Assembly (NCBI GenBank): GCA_011947345.1
Contig: JAAVTG010000568.1
Location: 124,001 to 188,000, forward strand
DNA: 64,000 nucleotides
Reading direction: 5' to 3'
DNA from: Phytophthora quininea
Taxonomy: Eukaryota > Oomycota > Peronosporomycetes > Peronosporales > Peronosporaceae
Positions 33,917 to 46,178 of the stretch are shown here, piece after piece. Positions within the stretch are counted from its first letter, which is position 1; each line of letters opens with the position of its first letter. The position numbers and the translations under genes were made by a program. The notes under the pieces were generated by a model, which saw nothing but the letters and a program-made list of their open reading frames with translations, ran no database searches and was not told the origin of the DNA.

Positions 33917-35130
33917 TCATGATGTGAGCAGCTTGGATGGCACGACAGCCTGCTCCCATCCCACTACGAACTGTGTCCATTGGGCCAGCAAATAGTCCGC
34001 ATGCAGCTTGCTGTCGCAGTCGCCCCAGTGGTCGTACACAATATCGGTAGCCTCTTCGCCGACCTCCGTCATCGTGACACAAGCCCCACCTTCAGAGACC
34101 CATTTAGCGTCGTCCAGCATGTTGTTGACGTCGCGGCCGCGCTGGTTCGCCTTCGAATCGGCCACTACCATACTGGCAGCCAATTTTCGCTTACCTCGAA
34201 TCAATGTCAATTCGTGTCGAGTGAGGAACATGTAGCGGACGTTAGTCGGACCAAGGATGCTGTGGACAGACAAGCGTGTGTCCTCATCGATCTCTTGGAG
34301 CAGTTGGGTGGAAACGTTGTGGCGTTGACCGCATCCCCAGCCCATTGGCGTCCAGAGGATTGGGCACACATCCCTCTCTTTAGCGAATGACACACTCATG
34401 ACCGTATCGATGGAGCACAAGAAGCGCTTGACGAAGCGCACGTGTAATGGTACGCCACTCTTGGTAGTCACATCAGGAGGCGCTGGAGCACGATACACTT
34501 TCCAACCGAGTAGTTCACCAACCAAACAGACTGGAGGGAATACCGTTTGGAATCTCGAGTCGAACGGATCTGGCGTGCTCTTGATCTGCTCGATGGAGAA
34601 TTGATGAAAGAAGAACGGGGCTCACCATTGCGAAATCGCACCCACCACCCAGGCTGCTCGCTCGATACCAGCAGCGACTCCTCCTCAGCTTTAACGCCGT
34701 CGAGAACTTTCGGCGCAAGAAGCAACTTCTGGTACGCTTGATGGCGTTTAATTTCCATACCAAGAGCGACGTTTTGACACCGGAGTACGTCCATCTCGAC
34801 CCCAAGCGCCAGCAATTTGCTTGTTTGTGCGCTGCTGGTTGACACGCCGCAGGACGATGTCTCTTTCTTCAGTGTGTCTGCGTAGTTGTCCATTGTACGT
34901 CTCAGGTGTTGATACTCGACGAGTGTTAGCGACTGCTTCTGCTTCCGGCTTCGCCGAAACTTGGCCATTTTGACGCGTTGTTTTTGACGTTTCTTGGTGA
35001 CGAATCGGCTGAGCTCTTCCTCCAGTTCGATGGCGTCCAGGATGTCGTCCCAGTCGCACTCGTTAGGCGGCAGACTCGTCGCGACCATGGAATACATTGC
35101 GGCAGGACTCGTCGAAACCTTTACTGGCAT
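33917..35130 (-). CDS. M96-like (mating-specific family) regulator with bZIP-like basic region and START-like C-terminus
   Basis: The ATG at 35130 starts the frame. Residues about 45-75 are a basic region (KKRQKQRVKMAKFRRSRKQK) followed by a short heptad stretch, as in the many bZIP-like/M96-type proteins of Phytophthora. The C-terminal half (RYMFLTRHELTLIRGKRKLA, ASMVVADSKANQRGRD, GACVTMTEVGEEATDIVYDHW) is the conserved part of that family and recalls a START-like ligand-binding fold. Two overlapping open frames are joined by adding one base to the G run at 34617-34620, giving about 400 residues. The role is probably nuclear and regulatory. The M96 label comes from memory of the family pattern and should be read as 'M96-like'. 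Confidence 0.55.
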
Positions 35131-35299
35131 GGTGTCAGGAGTGACGTGGGTGATGATGAAGAGCCAATTACAAAGCTACAAAGCTGAAGATTTCACGCCA
35201 TCCTCAGCAACAACACGTGTTGGTTGGTTGTGTCGTTGGGAAAGACACTTGCTGGGCGTGTACTGGTACGTCACAGTGAGGCATTTGTGTGAAGATTAG

Positions 35300-37295
35300 T
35301 CATGATCTGCAGGTTTGCTGACTCCTTCCCCAACGAAGCCAAAAGAAAACTATTTGCCATTGGGCCGCAAGCGACTGCTCGTGCTTGGAAGCTGCGACGC
35401 CAACAAGCGCACTCGCACTGAAAAAGAGTGCCGGCTTTTTCACGACGGCATCCCAACGGCTGAGCACGATGGACTGCTGCAGTGGTGTCTTCCTCTGCAG
35501 ATTGTGGACGGATTTCCCCATGTAATGGCGATCCTTGGCGACCTGTTGATGCCACCCCCGTTAAAGCTGCTTGGACTGGGCGATACGAGTGGCTCCAACA
35601 ACTACTCAATATACCGGGGTGCCATGCGCAGCTGTTGCAGCTGCTTCCAATGGCCACCTCCTCTACGTGGCACTTTATTCGACAACAAAGCTTACAAAGC
35701 CAGGCACAATCACACTTTAGACCGAGTTGGAAGCTGCAGCGGCGCGAGGTTTCACCGAAGTCGTCGCGTTCGGAAAGCTGTGTATGGTAAACCATGATTC
35801 CTCCCTTAGCTGCCATCTCTGACGGGCATTTGGAAGTTGTCAGGATACTACTCGACCCGAAGTTTCACTGGAATATCGAGTATGCTACTCACCGAGCGAT
35901 CTCGAAAGGACAAACATCTATCGTCGAGCTGATTCACCAGAGCTTTCCAGAGTATTACGCCCACGTGAACTGGGGAATGCTACAGGAAAGACATACATTA
36001 CTGGTTCACATGGCAGGTCATGAGTACGTGGACAGTGTAAAATATCTGTACGAGCGCGGGGTATGGGATGACGAGGATATTGGCTGCGCTTTTGTGACGG
36101 CAGCAAGTAATCGAAACGTGTTGTAGTAGGCCGAGGATTCCAAGACACACTGAGCACCGACGTGGGAGCTGGAACTCCTAAAGCCCAACATATACTATGA
36201 TACCTGCTAAGGTCTCTTGCGGGTAAATCCCAAACTATGGACGAGAGTCTCGGCTCGGGGCCTCCCGTACCACAAACTCTTTCCCCATCATCGCGTCTTA
36301 CCTGCCCATCTGGGCAATCCAGGAAGACGACAGGCGAAGCTTAAGCAACTGGTCGTGGCAATCAGCCGCAGCCGACTTTCGCGTGGATATCATTCAATTC
36401 CTCTACGAGGTCGAAAGTGTCACGCTAGAGTGCTTTGATAAGGCCTTTGTTGCTGGCTCGATATGCAACAACGTGGTGGCGTTCTTGTTCAAAAAGCGAC
36501 GCGTGTCGGTGCAAGCTCTAAACCAGGCATTGGTTGCCACTCCTCGCGTGAAAACTAGCCGACTGCTGTACAATCAGAAACTTATTTCAATTGAGTTTAT
36601 CACTGAGGTTTTCATCCTGTGTCGTTGCGGCAGCCATGGAGTACCTATGGACATGCCACAGAGCATACAGAGATCGTAAAGTTCTTGGTTGTGGACAGCT
36701 AACAGCCAAGGGCGCTGTGGACGCAGCTAACTACGGCGACAAGGGTGTTGTACGACGTGCACTGTTTTCTGAAGACGCTCAACAGAGCACTTGCCACGGC
36801 TGCAAACGAATGCTTCGGTGATGCAGTAGAAATTGTTGGTAGCGACGAGCGTATCTCGGAAGCGACGATCGCTAAAGGTTTCGTGAAAGCTGCCGGGATA
36901 AGATCATCCAGTGGTTTCTCGACCATCATCGTGTTGCGACCAAGACCGCCACGAAAGGCTTCATGGCAGCCGCTAAACAGGTCCACACTCGCGTTGCAAA
37001 GGTGTTGTACGGCGATCAGCTGGCTCCGTCTGAAGCGATCGACGATCTGTTTGGGCAGACTGCGCGTACGGGTCATTTCACAGTGGCCCATTTGATCTTT
37101 GGCAATTCATGAATATCGCTAGACACCAAGAACGAAGCTCTTGCGGCTGCGGTGCGGTGTGGTACGATAAAGTTTGTCTCCGCCAGAGGAAATTGGCCCC
37201 GCAAGAGAGCACTCGAAGTTACTCGCAACGAAAAGATTAAGAAAGCTTTGACCAAGAAGTTTCGTGATTTGCGAACTATTGATCGTGGAGCGTAG
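35300..37295 (+). pseudogene. Ankyrin-type family copy B (full length, disrupted)
   Basis: This copy matches intact copy C along its whole length. It has the N-terminal cap (ECRLFHDGIPTAEHD, CLPLQIVDGFPHVMAILGDL), several ankyrin-like units (35794-36120, 36383-36600, 36745-36890) and the C-terminal signature (GNWPRKRALEVTRNEKIKKAL) ending near 37294. At least six frame changes and stops, for example near 35575, 36124 and 36660, interrupt it. Some could be homopolymer slips, but their number and the insertion-like stretch at 36124-36380 favour a pseudogene. It lies head to tail with copy C, with about 80 bp between them. Confidence 0.7.
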
Positions 37296-37376
37296 GTAGG
37301 TTTGAGTTAAAATGAAAATTGATTTCCGTTTGGTAGTTCGAAAATCTTTCTCAAGATCGAGCAGCCAAGATCGAAG

Positions 37377-39164
37377 ATGAACCTCAAGCGGCTGTGCGAG
37401 TTTGACCAGTGGTGCGCCGCCGCTGAGCCCACGCCCAAGCGCGCTCGCATTGGCAAAGAAAGTCAACAGTATCACGACGGGGTTCCTGCCAGTGATCGCT
37501 ACTTGCTGCTCCAGCAATGTCTACCCGCCCAGATCTTTGACGGGTTATCGCACGTAGTCGAAGTTCTGGAGGACCTACTGATGCCTCCTCTAGAGGCTGT
37601 TGTCAAGGCTGCTGGCGATGGCCGGCTGCATTGGCTGCAACAATTACTTGACAGATCGTACAGCTATGCAGTGGAGGAAGCTGCGGTTGCAGCGGCCTCC
37701 CATGGCCACCTCCACTGTGTAAAGCTCCTTTATAGCGACCCATATCTTCAACAGGCCAGATACCGGGGCGACATCAGAGGAGAGTTTTGCAAAGTTCTGG
37801 ACGCTGCAGCAGCGCGCGGGTTTGCAGACGTGGTGGCATTCGTGGCAGACCAGATAGCAAGGAAGACGTGGCATTCTCAAATTATTACAGCAAACAACAG
37901 CTCTTCGCTCTCGAACGCCATTTCTGGCGGACATTTGGACGTGGTGAGAGTGCTATTTAACCCGACGATCTTCCGCTGGAGTATCGGAAAAGCAACTGAC
38001 CAAGCTGTGGCAGCAGGACAGGACGCCATCGTGCAGCTGATGTACCAGCTACTTCGTGGGTATGACGCCATTGCGAACAGAAGCACCGACGAGAAAAGCT
38101 TGTCGCTGCTCGTGCGCGTAGCACGCGGCGAATACACAAGCAGTGTCAAGTACGTCTACGACCATGGCCTTTGGAAGGCAGAGGATGTTGGGAACGCGTT
38201 CGTAGTAGCAGCAACGAAAGGGTACGCGGATATTGTTCAGTTCCTATACAATACCGGAAACATCTCGACGGAGATGTTTGACCAGGCTTTCGTGGCTGCT
38301 GCTCGATCCAAACTCGTAGCTGTAGTGAAATTCCTGTACGAGAAGCATCGCGCTTCAACCAACGCTCTGAACGAGGCATTTGTGGCAACGCGTACTGTGG
38401 AAACGAGTCAGCTGTTGTACAGCTCCAAGTGCATCTCGAATGAGTCTATTGCTCAAGTGTTTCAACCTGTCCGGAAACGGTATGGGTTCGATGAAAAACG
38501 TTTGAAGATTATACAGTTCCTGCTCGACACAGAAGACATCCCACGTGAAGTGACGGCTCGGGCGGCAGTGGATGCTGCTGGCTGCGGGGATCATACACTG
38601 GTCAAACTTCTACACCGCGCGAACTGCTTCCCATCTGAAGCAATCGTCGATGCTTTTATAGCTGCTGCTGGAAAGGGCTTCTCCGGTATTATCGACATCA
38701 TAGGAAACGAAACGTGCATTTCGGATGATGTGGCCACAGAGGCGTTCACAAGAGCTGTTAGCCGCGGCCATGAAAGGGTTGTGGACTGGCTGCTTAACCA
38801 TCGGCAACTTCCGTCCGAGGCAGTCACGAACGGCTTCGTTCTTGCCTCTAAACGCAAGATTGCTCGAATCCCAATCATGTTGTACAGCTACCAAAAGCCT
38901 CCTCCTGAAGTGATTGAGGATGTGTTTGGGCAAGCCGCGTGGGCAGGCAATTTCGCTGTGGCGCACTTGCTGATGAGCAACCCAAACGTCTCGCAAGACG
39001 CGAAGAACGAGGCGCTGGTCTCTGTTGCTCAACGTGGACGAAGTGGTGCGTTAAAGTTTGTCTCCTCGTGTGGAAATTGGTCCCAGGATGCCTTGATGCG
39101 AGCGCTTGAAGTCGCGACCAACGAGAAGATCAAGACTGCTTTGACTAAACAAATTCGAGCGTAA
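37377..39164 (+). CDS. Ankyrin-type repeat protein, intact copy C
   Basis: One uninterrupted exon encodes 595 residues, the only fully open member of the family in the window. The N-terminal cap carries a basic patch (PKRARIGKE) that could be a nuclear localisation signal. It is followed by the family signature YHDGVPASDRYLLLQQCLP. About fifteen degenerate ankyrin-like units follow, for example VAAASHGHLHCVKLLYSD and AFVVAATKGYADIVQFLYN. The C-terminal cap is GNWSQDALMRALEVATNEK. Ankyrin arrays bind other proteins; no enzymatic domain or signal peptide is present, so an intracellular binding role is likely. Codon use looks normal and the frame has no slip. Confidence 0.85.
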   Translation: MNLKRLCEFDQWCAAAEPTPKRARIGKESQQYHDGVPASDRYLLLQQCLPAQIFDGLSHVVEVLEDLLMPPLEAVVKAAGDGRLHWLQQLLDRSYSYAVEEAAVAAASHGHLHCVKLLYSDPYLQQARYRGDIRGEFCKVLDAAAARGFADVVAFVADQIARKTWHSQIITANNSSSLSNAISGGHLDVVRVLFNPTIFRWSIGKATDQAVAAGQDAIVQLMYQLLRGYDAIANRSTDEKSLSLLVRVARGEYTSSVKYVYDHGLWKAEDVGNAFVVAATKGYADIVQFLYNTGNISTEMFDQAFVAAARSKLVAVVKFLYEKHRASTNALNEAFVATRTVETSQLLYSSKCISNESIAQVFQPVRKRYGFDEKRLKIIQFLLDTEDIPREVTARAAVDAAGCGDHTLVKLLHRANCFPSEAIVDAFIAAAGKGFSGIIDIIGNETCISDDVATEAFTRAVSRGHERVVDWLLNHRQLPSEAVTNGFVLASKRKIARIPIMLYSYQKPPPEVIEDVFGQAAWAGNFAVAHLLMSNPNVSQDAKNEALVSVAQRGRSGALKFVSSCGNWSQDALMRALEVATNEKIKTALTKQIRA

Positions 39165-39189
39165 GCTACCACCGTTCGAGCAAGGTGTG

Positions 39190-40040
39190 CTAGCAAGGGA
39201 TTCCCAAAGATGAACGTCGAGAGCTGTTCATGAAATGCATGCCCCTGCAAATCTTTGGCGGCTACGCTCAAGGCTGCTGGCGTTGGGCGTCTCGGGCGGC
39301 AGAAACAGCTACTCAGCAGACCCGACTGCCAAGCAACAACGGAAGCTGCAGTGGCAGCTGCCTCAACGGTCATCTCCACTGTGTGGAACTTCTCTGGGCT
39401 GCACCACCTTTTCTAAACGACAATGTGGACCAAGCATGCAACGTATTGGACGTTGCAGTGGCTTGTGGATTCGCAGACGTAGTGGAGTCGGTGGCTAAAA
39501 AGTGAAAGAGGTATGTAGTAGTTTTGGTATTCACGAGCACAGCTCGGCCCCACAGTTTTTCACTGGGATGTTGGGGAAGCCGTTGATCAAGCAGTGAAGG
39601 TAGGCTAGGGCCCTACCGTTGAACCGCTATACGAATTGATTCCTGATCCATTGTTGTACTATGTCGCACCCGGTCATTTGACGAAGCTTTCGCGTCTGTA
39701 GCTCGCTGTGGATGCTTGGATGTAGTGACACTCCTGTTGAACAAGGATAGCGTGTCATTTCACGCTCTGAACGAAGCATTTGCTGCAACGCGTAATGCGG
39801 AGATCGGCATGCTTCTGTACAAGATTGCAGTACTTGGTTGAAGACACGGACTCCCGAGTCAATTGAACCGCGGTGCATAAGGTGAAGCGTTTCTCTAAGC
39901 GGAGAGGTTATCGACTGGCTGCTCAAGCACCGTTCACTATCGTCGGAGACCATCACGAATGGCTTCGTAGTAGCCGGCAGGCTTCTCCTCAATTGGTCGT
40001 GTAGACCTGCGGACACTTTGGAACTGCAACTGGCTGAGCC
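39190..40040 (+). pseudogene. Ankyrin-type family copy D (fragments)
   Basis: Decayed pieces of the B/C subfamily lie on the plus strand. They include the region around 39340-39505 (GHLHCVELLWAAPPFLNDN, ACGFADVVESVAKK), a stretch near 39690-39840 with NALNEAFAATR-like text in mixed frames, and a last piece near 39900-40000. Many stops and deletions make it a relic. It directly follows intact copy C. Confidence 0.55.
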
Positions 40041-40210
40041 AATCAGCTGCCGATTATGCCGGCTTGGGGCGGCGCAATCGAGCGCCCATCGCCCTCGCAC
40101 GCGTCAGCATGTTGCTGAGTCAATACATTTCTAACGTGCACCACTGGAACCGCCGCCACAGTTCAATTTGCTGCCTATCGACCAAAGTCTTTGCGAACGA
40201 CAGCGACAGG

Positions 40211-40461
40211 ATGGCGGGGCCCGGGTGGGAGATGATCAACTGGTGGAAGAAGACGGCGTATCAGACGGACCGCGTGACGCGCCACCTCTCGCCGTATGAA
40301 CAGCACCCGACGCGCACTCTGATCGCCACGCTGCCGTTCAAGACGCTGCGCAAGGTCCGGGAGAACGGTCTCGTGCTCGTGCCGTCAGTGCTGCTTTTGT
40401 TTGGGACCATCGCCTGGGGAATGCCGCCAACGACAAGGACCACCGCAAGCACTGGAGTTGA
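40211..40461 (+). CDS. QCR8: Cytochrome bc1 complex subunit 8 (QCR8/UQCRQ-like)
   Basis: The ATG at 40211 starts MAGPGWEMINWWKKTAY and leads into RVTRHLSPYEQHPTRTLI, which contains the LSPYEQ motif typical of the UQCRQ/QCR8 family. A single transmembrane helix follows (LVLVPSVLLLFGTIAWG). One extra base in the G run at 40416-40419 gives a short polar tail (NAANDKDHRKHWS) and a stop at 40459-40461, for a total of 83 residues as expected. The protein is a small subunit of mitochondrial complex III that contacts cytochrome b. It sits as a single-exon housekeeping gene between ankyrin-type relics and the aminopeptidase. Confidence 0.85.
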
Positions 40462-40732
40462 ATGGGCGGTTTGGAGACGACTGCGGCGGCTTGTTGTGTA
40501 CGTCGGAACTCGACGAAAAACGCAGAGCTCACACAAGAGCAACGCAACAAGTTCACGGTCTCTCTCACGGATTTGCAATCGACGGGGTGTCATCCCCACA
40601 AACCCATCATTCTAATGCCTAATTTCATTCTCATCCATGCCATCCCTCCTCGGTGACCCGATCTTCCTGTCGCATCTGTCAGTCTTCAATCCGTCGCCGA
40701 ACTAGCAAGCCCAAGCACTAAACGTCCTCCCC

Positions 40733-42336
40733 ATGGTGCGCTTCGCCGCCCTCTCGTCTATCCAGAAGCGCGTGAATCGCGTCCTCGTCGTCGGTTCCGT
40801 CGAGACGCTGCAGCAGCAGGGCCAGAGCAACAGCTTCCTACAGCAAACTTTGACCTCCGCGTCGTCCCCCAATGGCGTGTCCTTCGCCGGAGCCAACCCT
40901 CTGCTGCTACAGCACGCCTTGGACCATCTCAGCCCCTCGCCAGACGCCGGAGCCACGCAGCAGCTTTTGCTGAGTCGCGACACGGGCGCTGACGCCCTCC
41001 ACGTGACTCTGCACGCCCTACCGACGCAGGTGTCTCGCTCCAACACGTTGGCGAGACCCCACGCTATCCATAGCTTCGTCAAGAGCCACAGCACCCTGTT
41101 AACTAAACGGGACGCTGATCAGACTCCTGACGAAGTGGTGCTGGTGGTGCTAATGCTGCCAGGACACACTGATACGTGGTTCGCTGCGGGAGCTGCCGTG
41201 GCTCGTGCTGCGCCGCTATACAGCCACAAGCTCAAGAAAACCAACGCCCTACCGGCTGAGAGCTCCCCAAGGAGCAGGACAAGCTGGAGGTGGTCTATCA
41301 AACGCCTCTGACTGCTGACGAGACCAAACTCGTGCAGCACACTGCGGATGCCATTCAACTAGCGACGAGACTAGTGGACGCTCCTGCTAATGAGCTGCAC
41401 TCGGATGCGTTCATTGCCGAAGCTCTTGCAGTTGCTAAGAGAACCAACTCGAAAGCGACGGTGATCCAGGGCGAAGAACTGAAGGAAAAAGGGTTTGGAG
41501 GCATCTACGGAGTCGGCAAAGCGGCGGCGCACAAGCCGGCGCTCGTCTGTCTGAGTCACGTGCCGGAAGGAGCGGACGCCACCGCTCCAGGCGTGGCGAT
41601 GGTCGGCAAAGGAATCATCTTCGACACGGGAGGTCTGTCCATCAAGACGGGCGGCATTATGGTCGGCATGAAGCGCGACATGGGTGGAGCAGCGTCGCTA
41701 TTGGCGGCGTTCGAAGCGGCCTGCCACGCTAGGAACACGACCGATCAGACCCCATTGCATGTAGTACTGTGTGTTGCCGAGAACTCGGTCGGACCCGAGT
41801 CTACCCGTGTGGATGACGTGCTGGTCATGTACTCTGGTAAGACGGTGGAAGTGAACAACACTGACGCTGAGGGTCGTCTCGTACTGGCTGACGGTGTAGC
41901 GTACGCCGTCAAACACCTGAACCCCAATGTGATCGTGGACATGGCGACGTTGACGGGTGCGCAGGGAATTAGCACAGGCCAACGTATCGGCGCCATCTAC
42001 TCGAACAACGAAGAGCTAGAGACGCTCGCCGTGAAGGCTGGCAAGGTGTCGGGCGACCTCGTCCACCCCATGCCGTACGCGCCAGAATTCTTCCGCACAG
42101 AGTTCAAGAGCACCATTGCGGACATGAAGAATTCGGTCAAGAACCGCGCCAACGCGCAGGTGTCGTGCGCTGGTCAGTTCATCGGCAACCACCTGGGCGA
42201 GTTCGAGTCGACGGGCAAGTGGCTGCACGTGGACATGGCCTTCCCCGTGTTCACTAGCGACGACGAGCGCTCTACCGGATTCGGCGTTGCCTTCATCCAG
42301 TCGCTGCTGAAGCAGATTGATGGCGCTGGCTGGTAA
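40733..42336 (+). CDS. Leucine aminopeptidase, peptidase family M17
   Basis: Two open frames joined by one base in the C run at 41265-41268 give about 535 residues. The C-terminal catalytic domain has the M17 signatures: VGKGIIFDTGGLSIK (metal-binding Lys and Asp), MKRDMGGAAS, and NTDAEGRLVLADGV (Asp/Glu metal ligands and catalytic Arg). The N-terminal domain (residues 1-180) is the usual alpha/beta regulatory part. Family members are cytosolic hexameric di-zinc enzymes that remove N-terminal residues, above all Leu, from peptides. The start ATG at 40733 lies in a favourable context and gives a typical N-terminal length. Confidence 0.92.
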
Positions 42337-42465
42337 TTTCGTGGTTAGAGAGTGCACAAGACGCAGGATCATTTGAGATGCTTCCTGTTGAAACGAATAA
42401 GCATGGATTACTTGTCTGAAGATTCACTTCTTCATCCGTTTCCAAGGAGGCGATTGACGAAGTCT

Positions 42466-43967
42466 TTAACACGATCGGCTAGACGATACTTTTCTCGTTA
42501 AGCTGCACCGGGTAAAAGAATTCGGGAATGAAGCTTGGTCATCGTAGTTTTCTGCGTAGAATTCTTTTGTCTTGGCGTCTTTTGCAACCTGAAGTGCTTG
42601 TTCCAGAACATCTCTCGACCACCGGCTGGAGTTTTTATGAAGTTCCTTCCACTACGGTGGCCGTATCGAGCAGCACGGACCAACGCCTCGTTCTTCATAT
42701 CTTGCGATACTTGGGAACTATGAACCAAAATCTCGACCGTTCTAAATTTCCCGGTCTCCACTGCATCCTTGAAAGCCTCACCGATTTCAAAAGCAAAGGT
42801 ATGCTGCTGAGCGAATACACACTTCACAACGGTAATACATCCACGCTTAACCGCATCCAAGAGAGCGGTCGTGATGGCTTCAGCGGGTACGTCATATTGC
42901 CGCAATAGATACTCGATCATGTCGAGAGATCCCTGCTTGGCTACTTCCTGAAACCCTTTAGCAATTGAATCGCGAAGAACCTGTCCCGTACTAAGAAGCA
43001 CCTTCATAATATCTTCGTCTCCCGTGGTGACAAACGCTTCATTTAAATATCGTGGAGACACACTTTGCTTCTGGCACAACAGCGACACCATATCGCTGAG
43101 TCCTGTTTCTACCGCTTCCACGAAAACTTCACCGATTGATTGTAGCGAAATGCTTCCAGTGTCGATAAGAAATTCAACGACGTCGTCATTCCAACCGAAA
43201 ACTGCAGCGTGAAAGGCTTCACCAATCGATTCCTCATCGAAAGCTCGATGATCATATAAATATTTTACTGCCTCCATGTGTCCGTCGCTTGCTAGCTGGG
43301 CCAATAAACTATGGTATTCATCCTCAATACCTCCCACAAAGTAGTCTGCGAAGTTTTCATACATGAATCTTGCAATGTTATCTTGATTCTCGTCTACGGC
43401 CTGTTGGAAGCATTCAGTGTAGTCCCATCGAAAATGTTTCAAACGGATAAGAAATTCCACCACATGTAGATACCCGCCGTGGATTGCTGTTGAGAGCGCA
43501 TCACTGTGTATTGCCCTGAGCGCAAATGCGAGAGTATTGGTATGCTTTTGGAGAACCGCAGACGCGAATTTCACTACTTCCAGGTGGCCACGAGCTGCAG
43601 ACACATTTAACACTTTCCAGGCCATATAGAGCTCGTTGCGGCATCGTACGCGAGCGAAAACCATCTTCACTGCTTCGGCGTGGCCGTGGACTGCTGCAGC
43701 TACAGCTACAGCTACAGCCACATCCCCATCCATCATCTCCATACGACCTGGTCTGGCCAATAGTTCATCAAGCCATAACACTTGCCCCAGCTCTGCTGCC
43801 TTCGTGATGGCCTCATGCAATGGCATCAACAGCTCGCTGACCATGCCGGCAATGTGTGGTAGTCCGTCTCGAATGCGAGGGGGCAGACAACATCGCACCA
43901 GCTCATCTCGATTTTCGACAGGAACTCCATCTTCAATGCGGTTCTTACTGTCATGCGTCGCCTTCAT
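42466..43967 (-). CDS. Ankyrin-type repeat protein, near-intact copy E
   Basis: The frame is open for 489 residues from the ATG at 43967, which I prefer to one at 44027 because the family cap (NRIEDGVPVENRDELVRCCLP) follows it directly. About twelve ankyrin-like units follow, such as VSAARGHLEVVKFASAV and IGEAFHAAVFGWNDDVVEF. Read literally the stop is at 42498. One base added to the T run at 42632-42636 restores a family-type C-terminal cap (WSRDVLEQALQVAKDAKTK) and moves the stop to 42466. It represents a second subfamily, closest to copy H. An (A-V)n stretch encoded by a short GCTACA-type repeat lies at 43690-43720. Confidence 0.75.
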
Positions 43968-44487
43968 CTTGCTCTGGAGAATGAGGAAGTGAGAGATTTC
44001 AATAGACCAGACGGGATACGACCACATTGAAATTTTCTTTCAATGTTAATAGGCCTCGACTCGCATCGAGCAAGAAGGTCTAATTTCTCAAAACGTTTTG
44101 ACTGCTTTGGCTCAAACTCTCATTGCAAGAAACAATAATCCAGCGGGAAATCTGGTCGCTGCTTTTGTTTTTAGCTTCATTTGCATGGTAGTGGCGCAAA
44201 TCCTGCTGTTGGCGAAGCTCAATTTGATCGACATGGCAGTCCACGCAAAGCTCCGGGTCGCCGAGTTGAAAGGCCCAGCTGTATTTTGCTTTCAGTAGAA
44301 CGTTTAGTCTACCAACAAGAATATCGTTTCTCGTCTTGTCAATTTCGATTTCTACGATGGCTTTCGTCTTTACGCTTTATCATTCAATGAAAAAGAAAAT
44401 GGAGAGGAAGCAGCAAATGCATGTTATTGTATCGAAAATCCAGATTCGCAATTCTGAGGGACCTAGTGATTCGAGCGCTGCAGGGGA

Positions 44488-46011
44488 TCACGGTTCTTTT
44501 GGTTCCCCATTCAACATCCGTAGCTTTCTGAGAATGGTTTTTGTCAGTTCGTTGTCTTTTACAACTTCAAGCGCTGCCCACAACAAAAATTGAGACCACT
44601 CGTTCTTCAAAATGAATTTCTGCGCAGCAGGCCGGCCACTGCGAGCTGCGTGAGTCAACGCCTCCAACTTCAGCTGCCGTGATATGTATCGATCGTCTAC
44701 ATTGCTGCCACGTCGTATCTCTCCTCGTTTACAATTTCCACGAACATCGCGCCGATCTCAGAAACAGGGCCGTACTGTTTTGAGCACAGACATTTTTTAA
44801 CAGGAAACGCAGTTGTCACCACGATTGCTTTAGTGGAGAAATACGGTGGTGATCAAATATCCACTCAACGATTTCAATTGAGCCATTTCGCGCCGCCTTG
44901 ATGAATAAGTTTTCAGCCATCTCGTCAACGACGCCGTCGCAGACGCCCAATACTTGTACGATTTCGAAGAAACCTTCGTCAACAGCGATCCGTAAGGCTT
45001 TGTTGATAGCCTTAGCTGGAACCTCTTCGTGGCCGAGCAAGACACGGACCATGTTAAGGTCATTCCGACGAGCTGCACGTTTAAACCCAACCACCAACTC
45101 GTCCGTCTGGACAGAGCTGTGTTCACGTAAAAATTTGATCACTTTTGCATATTCCCGGTAGCACCTCCAGAACTTCCATTCGCCTCGTAATGCCGCTCGA
45201 AAAATTGTGCTGATAAATAATGTAGATATCCGTCCCGTTTGGACAAGAAATTCCATGACATCAGCACTATTCGTCTTTCGAAAGGCTAGTTCGAGACATT
45301 GCTGTGGAATGTTGTCCTTAGCGTACAGCACGGCGACAATGTCGACAAAGCTGTCCTGTGCTGCTTGCTCAAATGTTTTGTTATGCAACGCGAGAGTTAC
45401 ATGACCCGTATCATACAGAAATTCAACAATTCTGTCATGCCCGACTTTCGATGCAACTTCAAAGGCTTTACCGATCGCCTTTACTTCGGAAAGTTGGTTC
45501 TTACAAAGGTACTCCACAGCGTTCGTATATCCACCGCGTGCAACACAAGCCAACAAACTGTCAGACTCTTAGAATACTCCACGAAGCGTTGACACAACAG
45601 TATAGCAATTGCGTCTTGCTGCTTAGCTACTGCCAGAACTAAAGCTTTTGCGTAATCCCCGCAAAAGTGAAATTGCTTCGAGGCGAGAAGAAAATAAACC
45701 ACGTCCAAATGCCCCTCATGGATTGCGCAGCAGATGACTTCGATGCGTGCCGCCATGCGCACGAACACCGGAACATTACGTCGCAGTACTGCACATGCAA
45801 ATTTCACAATTCTCAATTGTCCACACGCTGCGGAGGTTTCCAACACTTTCCACCCTGTAGCTTTAACACCTGTACTGGTAACATATTTATTAGAAGCTAA
45901 AAGAAATTCCACCACTTCGATTTGGCCGCTGGTGGCAGCAGCGACAGCCGCGTCAAGCATCGTATTTGCCAAGATACCCGGTCTGTCCAATAGTTCCCGG
46001 AGCAACGACAC
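44488..46011 (-). pseudogene. Ankyrin-type family copy F (5'-truncated, frame-disrupted)
   Basis: The homology begins abruptly at 46011 (SLLRELLDRPG) and the N-terminal cap with its ATG is missing. Units follow in two long frames, 45481-46011 and 44816-45556, joined by one A near 45572. The 3' end needs a change of frame near 44820, after which family text (AIVVTTAFPVKKCLCS; SGRPAAQKFILKNEWSQFLL) continues to a stop at 44488. A stop at about 44697 and a frame change there remain. A segment RGEWKFWRCYREYAKVIKFL is shared only with copy K, defining a third subfamily. It could be a gene with a lost start or a recent pseudogene. Confidence 0.65.
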
Positions 46012-46178
46012 TTGTGAAATACATAGATATTAGATTGGTATTGACCGGGTAGTATTCTTTTACTCTCAATTAGTAATGAAGCTTTGATTGAACTTGATGA
46101 GCCCTTGCCGAAGCCTGAGTGGATAAGAGATCTATAGGATGGGCCATCACGTTAGGTTCGGACTTTCTCCATCATGTG

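Noticed and set aside
43690..43720. Short tandem repeat considered as a CRISPR-like array
   Set aside because: It is a coding six-base repeat (Ala-Val) in a eukaryotic gene with no spacers.
43526..43992. Plus-strand frames opposite ankyrin-type copy E
   Set aside because: They are composed of reversed ankyrin codons, and the minus strand holds the conserved family signatures.
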